This document shows, one piece after another, positions 59,267-64,000 of a DNA stretch of 64,000 nt. Within the stretch, counting starts at the first letter, position 1, and the number at the start of each line of letters is the position of its first letter. Under the pieces are notes generated by a model. It worked only from the letters and a program-made list of their open reading frames with translations. It made no database searches and was not told where the DNA came from. This DNA is from Choristoneura fumiferana (Eukaryota; Arthropoda; Insecta; Lepidoptera; Tortricidae): assembly GCF_025370935.1 (NCBI RefSeq), contig NC_133481.1:13449001-13513000 (forward strand). The letters run 5' to 3'. The translations under genes were made by a program, and so were the position numbers.

Positions 59267-62200
59267 GTAAGTCGCCAGACACTTTTTGTCCGGACAAGCC
59301 GCGTTCAATAAAAAGAAATAAATGCAGCGGTCTCGAATCGAGTTGCGTCATCGTCATCGACAAAAACGCCGATATTATCTAACAATGTAAATAGCTCAAT
59401 ATACTAGCTAATAGCTGTACAGATAGCAAACAACGTGATATCAGTAGATTAAGCTGAATCCCGAACTGATGAAATATAATAAAACATTTTAAAATGTAAT
59501 AGGTATTTTGAGCAGGTCCGCATTGGTCGCAAAGGTGTGCGGGAATAAAATATTGTCATTGCTGGAAAGGTTTGCAGAGGTGAAAGTTTGCTTTTGTTGT
59601 CGGCGCCATAAAAACACAGGCTGACACTTTTCGCGATAAAACGCTGTCGGAGGGAGGCGCCGGCCGGGGCGGCGGGATATTTCTGCCGAATAAATGCAAC
59701 TTTTCTGTAATTTAATCACGCTACGTGGTGTAGAGGATTCGGATAATATTTTTTATCAAGTACAGACCTTTCTAGATGGATTATTTTAAAACTGTCCGTT
59801 GTTATAAGTATTACCATGTATTTGTTATGCGGTACTGGTATCTAATCTGTATAGGCCTTGAGCCAGTTGTGTGTCAAGCGACGGTCATTCCCCCGCCCGG
59901 CGTGCCGTCTATTTATACCGAGCGTTTATTTGTTGTTTTTGCAGCCCAGCGCTTGTCGAAATTCTTATTTCTACCAGCGACGATTGAGTAATTGTTTTCA
60001 GCTCACATTTGTTCGATAGGAGCCCGCTGCCTTCGAGGAGTGCAAATTGTTACAGATGAGCGCGCATCGTGCTTGCATGGCACGATAGATATCTTATGAT
60101 TTAGGAGTAGATACTATGACAGTACCTAAGTATGCTAGTAAAATATTGAATGAAGAACAAACACAAACTGTTAACAAAGTTAAACTTAACACATTACTTA
60201 CCTGAAAACCGGTCATTTATGTTGTGATTTTTGTTTGTTATTTCAACGAGTTTCTACCCGTTTAATATTCGAAGACGGTAAAACAACCTGTCTAGCTTGC
60301 TACGCACTAACAAAACAAACAATAGATTTAATCCGTAGACATCATTAAATACTGTCATAATTACATTACATTCTGCTATTAGAGCAACGTCCATTAATTA
60401 CGTGTCTACGCTCTTCCATAACGCGATTATGATCAGCAATAAACTGGCCATACTGAGGCCGTCTATACGCTTAATTTATTTAACGTTCTGGTATTTGCTT
60501 CAATTTAGGTTGCATTTTAACGACTTCCATCGGCAGTGATTCGTGTCGCGCACGCTGCCATTGTACCGGCGAATCCGATCGTGCACGCGAGATAATTTAA
60601 AACATTTTCTTCACTTATCTATCGCGTAAATAACACCAGCAGTATTGTCTTGTAGCCGTCTCGTTTCGCTCGGCGTCGCGTGACTACACCCCGTTTCCAG
60701 TCCGCAAGAGGAAACTTCATAATTCTGAGTTCCACATGTATTAGTCTAATATGCTCCGCTACAGCCTTTTAAATGGACTTTATTTTGCGAGCGCCCAGCT
60801 GTATGAGTCTGCTCCATCTTACGATCTCTAGAGACTAATTTGTGACCCTAGTTGCACTAAGGAGCTATAAAATCTCGTTTGTTACAGTTACGCTGTGAAA
60901 TAAATATCTCTCGACGTCTTCCTACGTTCTTACTGATACTGGATTCTAATAACGAGAGAAGCGATAGTAAGCTGCTTGGTTGATTGATAACAGCAGCGGC
61001 GTAGCGCGGTCCGCGCCAGCATCATTAAACGGCGACCACTTCTTCTATTTATGGTGGCCCGCTGTCTCCCGGCATATTGATTGCCCGGACCGGTCCCCGA
61101 TGTCGGGGCTCGTAAAGCTTTAAGCCGGGTTTATGAATTTATCAGGTTTGCAATTTTCAGATCGGCCGTGCACACATGCAAATCGGAGGTATATCTTCGC
61201 GATCGGATCAGAATCGAGCTCGACCGCGTTGTAAAATGTTTGAAGGTTGCTTTGCGGTTCGTCAGGAATACGAGACTACACAGTTAACGCATTTACTTCT
61301 TTTCGTGCTAATCTTTTGTCTAGGTATTTTTGTTAAAATAGGTTGTTAGGTTTAGTATTTAGAAAACAGACAGCAAATTAATCTTTTACAACCTGTAGTA
61401 TCCATTATTTTTGCAACAGTTATTAGTCGTGAAATTTTTTAGAATCCTTTTAGGCATTGAAATTTATTTCCGACATAAAAAATACATTTCCCGAGCAGCG
61501 GAACTAGCAAACTAGACGCTCGTTTTTTCCGTTGATCTGCAGAATAAACTTTTGACAGGCAGACAAAAGCGGCTGGCTACCGTCCACTTTCATTGTCTGC
61601 CATTAAATTCCTTTTAAAAGGAATTTAAACTGCGTCATTCGAATAGGACAGTCGAGATGAGGCGGGGGCCGCGGCCGGCCACGTATGAAGTGGTAACTGA
61701 ATCTTACAGCCTGCAACCAGACACCGCGCTCAAGGCTTCCCCATGTGGATTAGCACTGTTTTTCTTTTTAAATCGTCTTTGAAATGCACAGGCACTGTGA
61801 GGTGGGTACGTGGGCGCAGATTAGTGGTAGGAAATCTTACTGCCAGAATTATATAGCCAGAATTAAGAATAAACGTAATTTAATAACAGCAAAGAATATT
61901 TCTGGCTTAGGCTGCTTATTTACTAAATTCCTTGCTTGTTTTATTCTACTCTAATATCACCTTCATCAGTGATATAATATGATAATTGCTGGTGGACTGC
62001 ACGACCTGGTGCAGTTCGGAGTCGATAAGGCAGCGCAGGACCGATCGTAGTGGCGTTGTTTGAGAGAGGCCTATGTTAACACCGGACGATGATTGTGATG
62101 ATGACAGTATTCTGTTACAGGGATTTGAAAACAACCCACCAATAATTGCGCATGCGAAACTTAAAACGTTTGCAGGAATGATTGATGATGCTGTCATTCC

Positions 62201-64000
62201 GTCCGTCGATGCAGCGATACTACGTCTCAGTTTTCTCCGCGGACCATAAATGGTACGAATTGAGAAAGTAGCAATTTAATAGATACAATAGGGCCTATGG
62301 CGATAGGTCTTACATTGCAACTTTCCTTCCCCGCAAAAAGTTGCGGATCAGCAATGCCACGCATAACTTCTTGCCGCGAGACCGTCGTCGCACGTTTCGT
62401 AACCTGCCTGCCGATGAAGATATGTAATTGTTCCATTACGAAGATGTATGATAAATAATTGCTTCTCGAATCAGATCCCTTAAATCTTAAGGATTTTACA
62501 AACATAGCTGTGTGGCGAAACCGGCCAGGACTTGCGTACGAATATTTTCTTCGGATAAATTCTAGCTTTCGACACTCGGCTGTTTCGACCATATAAAGGC
62601 AAACTGCCGTGCGAACTTATCCGGCAAACTTGCAAAACCATTTCGTGTGCCTCGAACAACTTTTTATAATGTTATCGCAAGTATACACTTGCAGGACAGT
62701 AAGACCATATAAGGAAATGACTCCGGAGCTGGTTTCTGTGCGCGTATCGTATAAGCGCAGCGTTCAATTCGATCTGATAAACGCGCTTGTTTGCGTATCG
62801 CCCGCCGTAGTTTCGTCGTTCACTCGGATTATCCGGCTCCCACACCGATGCAAATCTTTTACGGTTCAAGAACTATCGTAAAACTCACCGCCCCTTAGTT
62901 ACGAGTAACGACTGAAATTCGAAACTATTATTACTTGAGAAAGTAGCGAGTTTGCTCTTAGTAACCCGAGGCCAGAATATACAAGTTTGCTTAAAGTTTT
63001 ATAGAAAGCTAATTATGTTATGATGTAGGTTTATTATTACTGTGTGGATGCACTGCATAATGCGAGGTGTTCCGTCCCACGCGCGCTGCTGCGCCCACGT
63101 CTGCGCGGGCAACCAGATTGAATTAAGTATGATATTCCCGCATCACCTACAGCTTCTCTTTGATTTAGTATTTTCTGCATAGCTCTAATGTCAGAGAGAA
63201 ATGGAAACCACGTTCATAACTACAATAACATCTAGAAATAAAAGAAATACGTCTGTTCACATGGTTTCACATTACTTGTCGACCGAAGCTTGCGTGCCGG
63301 CCGATAGCATAATGTATTTACTTCACAATAATATTCCTATGTTTTACCTAAGCATACGCCATCAGAAATACTACAAAATTAACATTTTTAGACTTGCAAA
63401 TGCAAAATCAAGCCATTCCGGCAAGAAACTTCGATTGAATTCAAATTATTTATGTGCCAATAATAATAATGCGATTTCCTAGAAGCATTTGGCAGGCAGG
63501 TATTTACTATGTAACTAGAATATAACTAGAGCGGCCATTCAACTCGCCAGTTCTAATATTGTTATCCTGATAGCTGCCTACATTACTGTTTACAAAACAC
63601 GTCCGTGATTTCAAACTGTATTCGAGGTTAATGGATAGCTGGGCTGGAGATAATATTTACACCACTTCTCTTAGTTAAAAGTATATGTTTCTAACTTTAT
63701 TAGTTACACAAGTGTTAATATGTAGCTAGAGAAAACATTTTCCGCTTCTGTAATTAAAACATATGTAAGTTCATTAGTTACGCAAGGATTAATTGTCGAA
63801 TTACCAGGCGAGCATAGATTGTCAACAAGTCGCAAGATCGCGTCGCGTGATCGACGTTAACCCTGAAGGCGGGCGAGAGGTCGACGCTCGCGTACGACCC
63901 ACTTACAATGCAAGTCGCTGCAGCAAACGCTTGCAAATCTCTAGCGCATAGAATCGTAACTACAACTAATGCCGTCATATTGTAATTTGTTACGTCCATT
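59267..64000 (+). other. hdc: headcase intron 2 (5' part, runs off the window)
   Basis: Starts with gtaagt after exon 2. I recognise no coding exon or mobile element in it. GC-richer, CpG-bearing patches stand out at 59640-59680, 60540-60720, 60990-61270, 61640-61740, 62330-62880, 63060-63310 and 63800-63920 against AT-rich surroundings. Short ORFs here (for example 62227-62592 minus, 62609-62881 plus) resemble no family I know and overlap these patches. Candidate cis-regulatory DNA by inference only. Confidence 0.7.

Noticed and set aside
59113..59382. 89-codon ORF covering headcase exon 2
   Set aside because: Its frame gives a non-conserved peptide, whereas the adjacent frame between the splice sites gives ANGIFSRRLDFS of headcase.
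62227..62592. 121-codon minus-strand ORF in intron 2
   Set aside because: No recognisable family, no splice signals that would make it an exon, and it overlaps a GC-richer patch where chance ORFs are longer.

Overview
This looks like nuclear DNA of a lepidopteran insect (moth or butterfly). It is AT-rich and intron-dominated, with many TAGGTACCTA-type simple strings. It is littered with repeat families typical of Lepidoptera: RTE LINE tails ending in GATGAT runs, tRNA-derived SINEs, palindromic MITEs, and elements carrying GCTGTTGCCCGCG / AACTTTCGCATTTAT ends. Nothing prokaryotic was seen: no operons, Shine-Dalgarno sites or CRISPR array. No true rRNA or tRNA gene was found.

One protein-coding gene can be supported, on the + strand: the insect orthologue of headcase (hdc; vertebrate HECA). 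Its first coding exon (27412-27989, 192 codons plus 2 bases) carries the Cys/His-rich headcase domain in a strikingly GC-rich island. A 31.2-kb intron (27990-59169) follows, with a clean GT-AG phase-2 junction. Coding exon 2 (59170-59266) adds 33 residues ending in SYQIK. The next intron runs off the window at 64000, so the rest of the gene, including any equivalent of the Drosophila readthrough stop codon, lies outside. A TATA-like box at 27007 and four upstream ATGs mark the putative promoter and leader.

Region by region: 1-27000 is the 5' flank of hdc (or intron of an unseen upstream gene). It is dense in mobile-element debris: an RTE reverse-transcriptase remnant (2011-2466), SINEs at 10.1, 14.1, 16.1 and 25.1 kb, and MITEs at 7.8, 14.7, 21.6 and 22.0 kb. 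It also has a near-perfect 91-bp hairpin at 12.6 kb. 27000-28000 holds the promoter, leader and exon 1. 28-35 kb (5' part of the big intron) is again repeat-rich, with two SINEs and a pair of MITEs. From about 35 kb recognisable elements thin out, leaving long unique blocks with GC-rich patches (39.5, 40.7, 44.0, 51.0 kb). Exceptions are a MITE at 38.6 kb, LINE tails at 41-43.5 kb, a 2.7-kb composite repeat with a ~114-bp tandem array (47.6-50.3 kb), and elements at 57 kb. 59.3-64.0 kb (start of the second intron) is largely unique sequence with GC-rich patches. The unique blocks are the best candidates for headcase cis-regulatory DNA.

No new biological system is evident. The most interesting structures are the nested same-family SINEs at 14 kb, a MITE nested in a MITE at 21.6-21.8 kb, a SINE/RTE shared 3' tail, the long hairpin, the tandem array, and a 145-codon upstream ORF overlapping the headcase start. 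Family names for repeats come from memory of lepidopteran repeats, not from a search.
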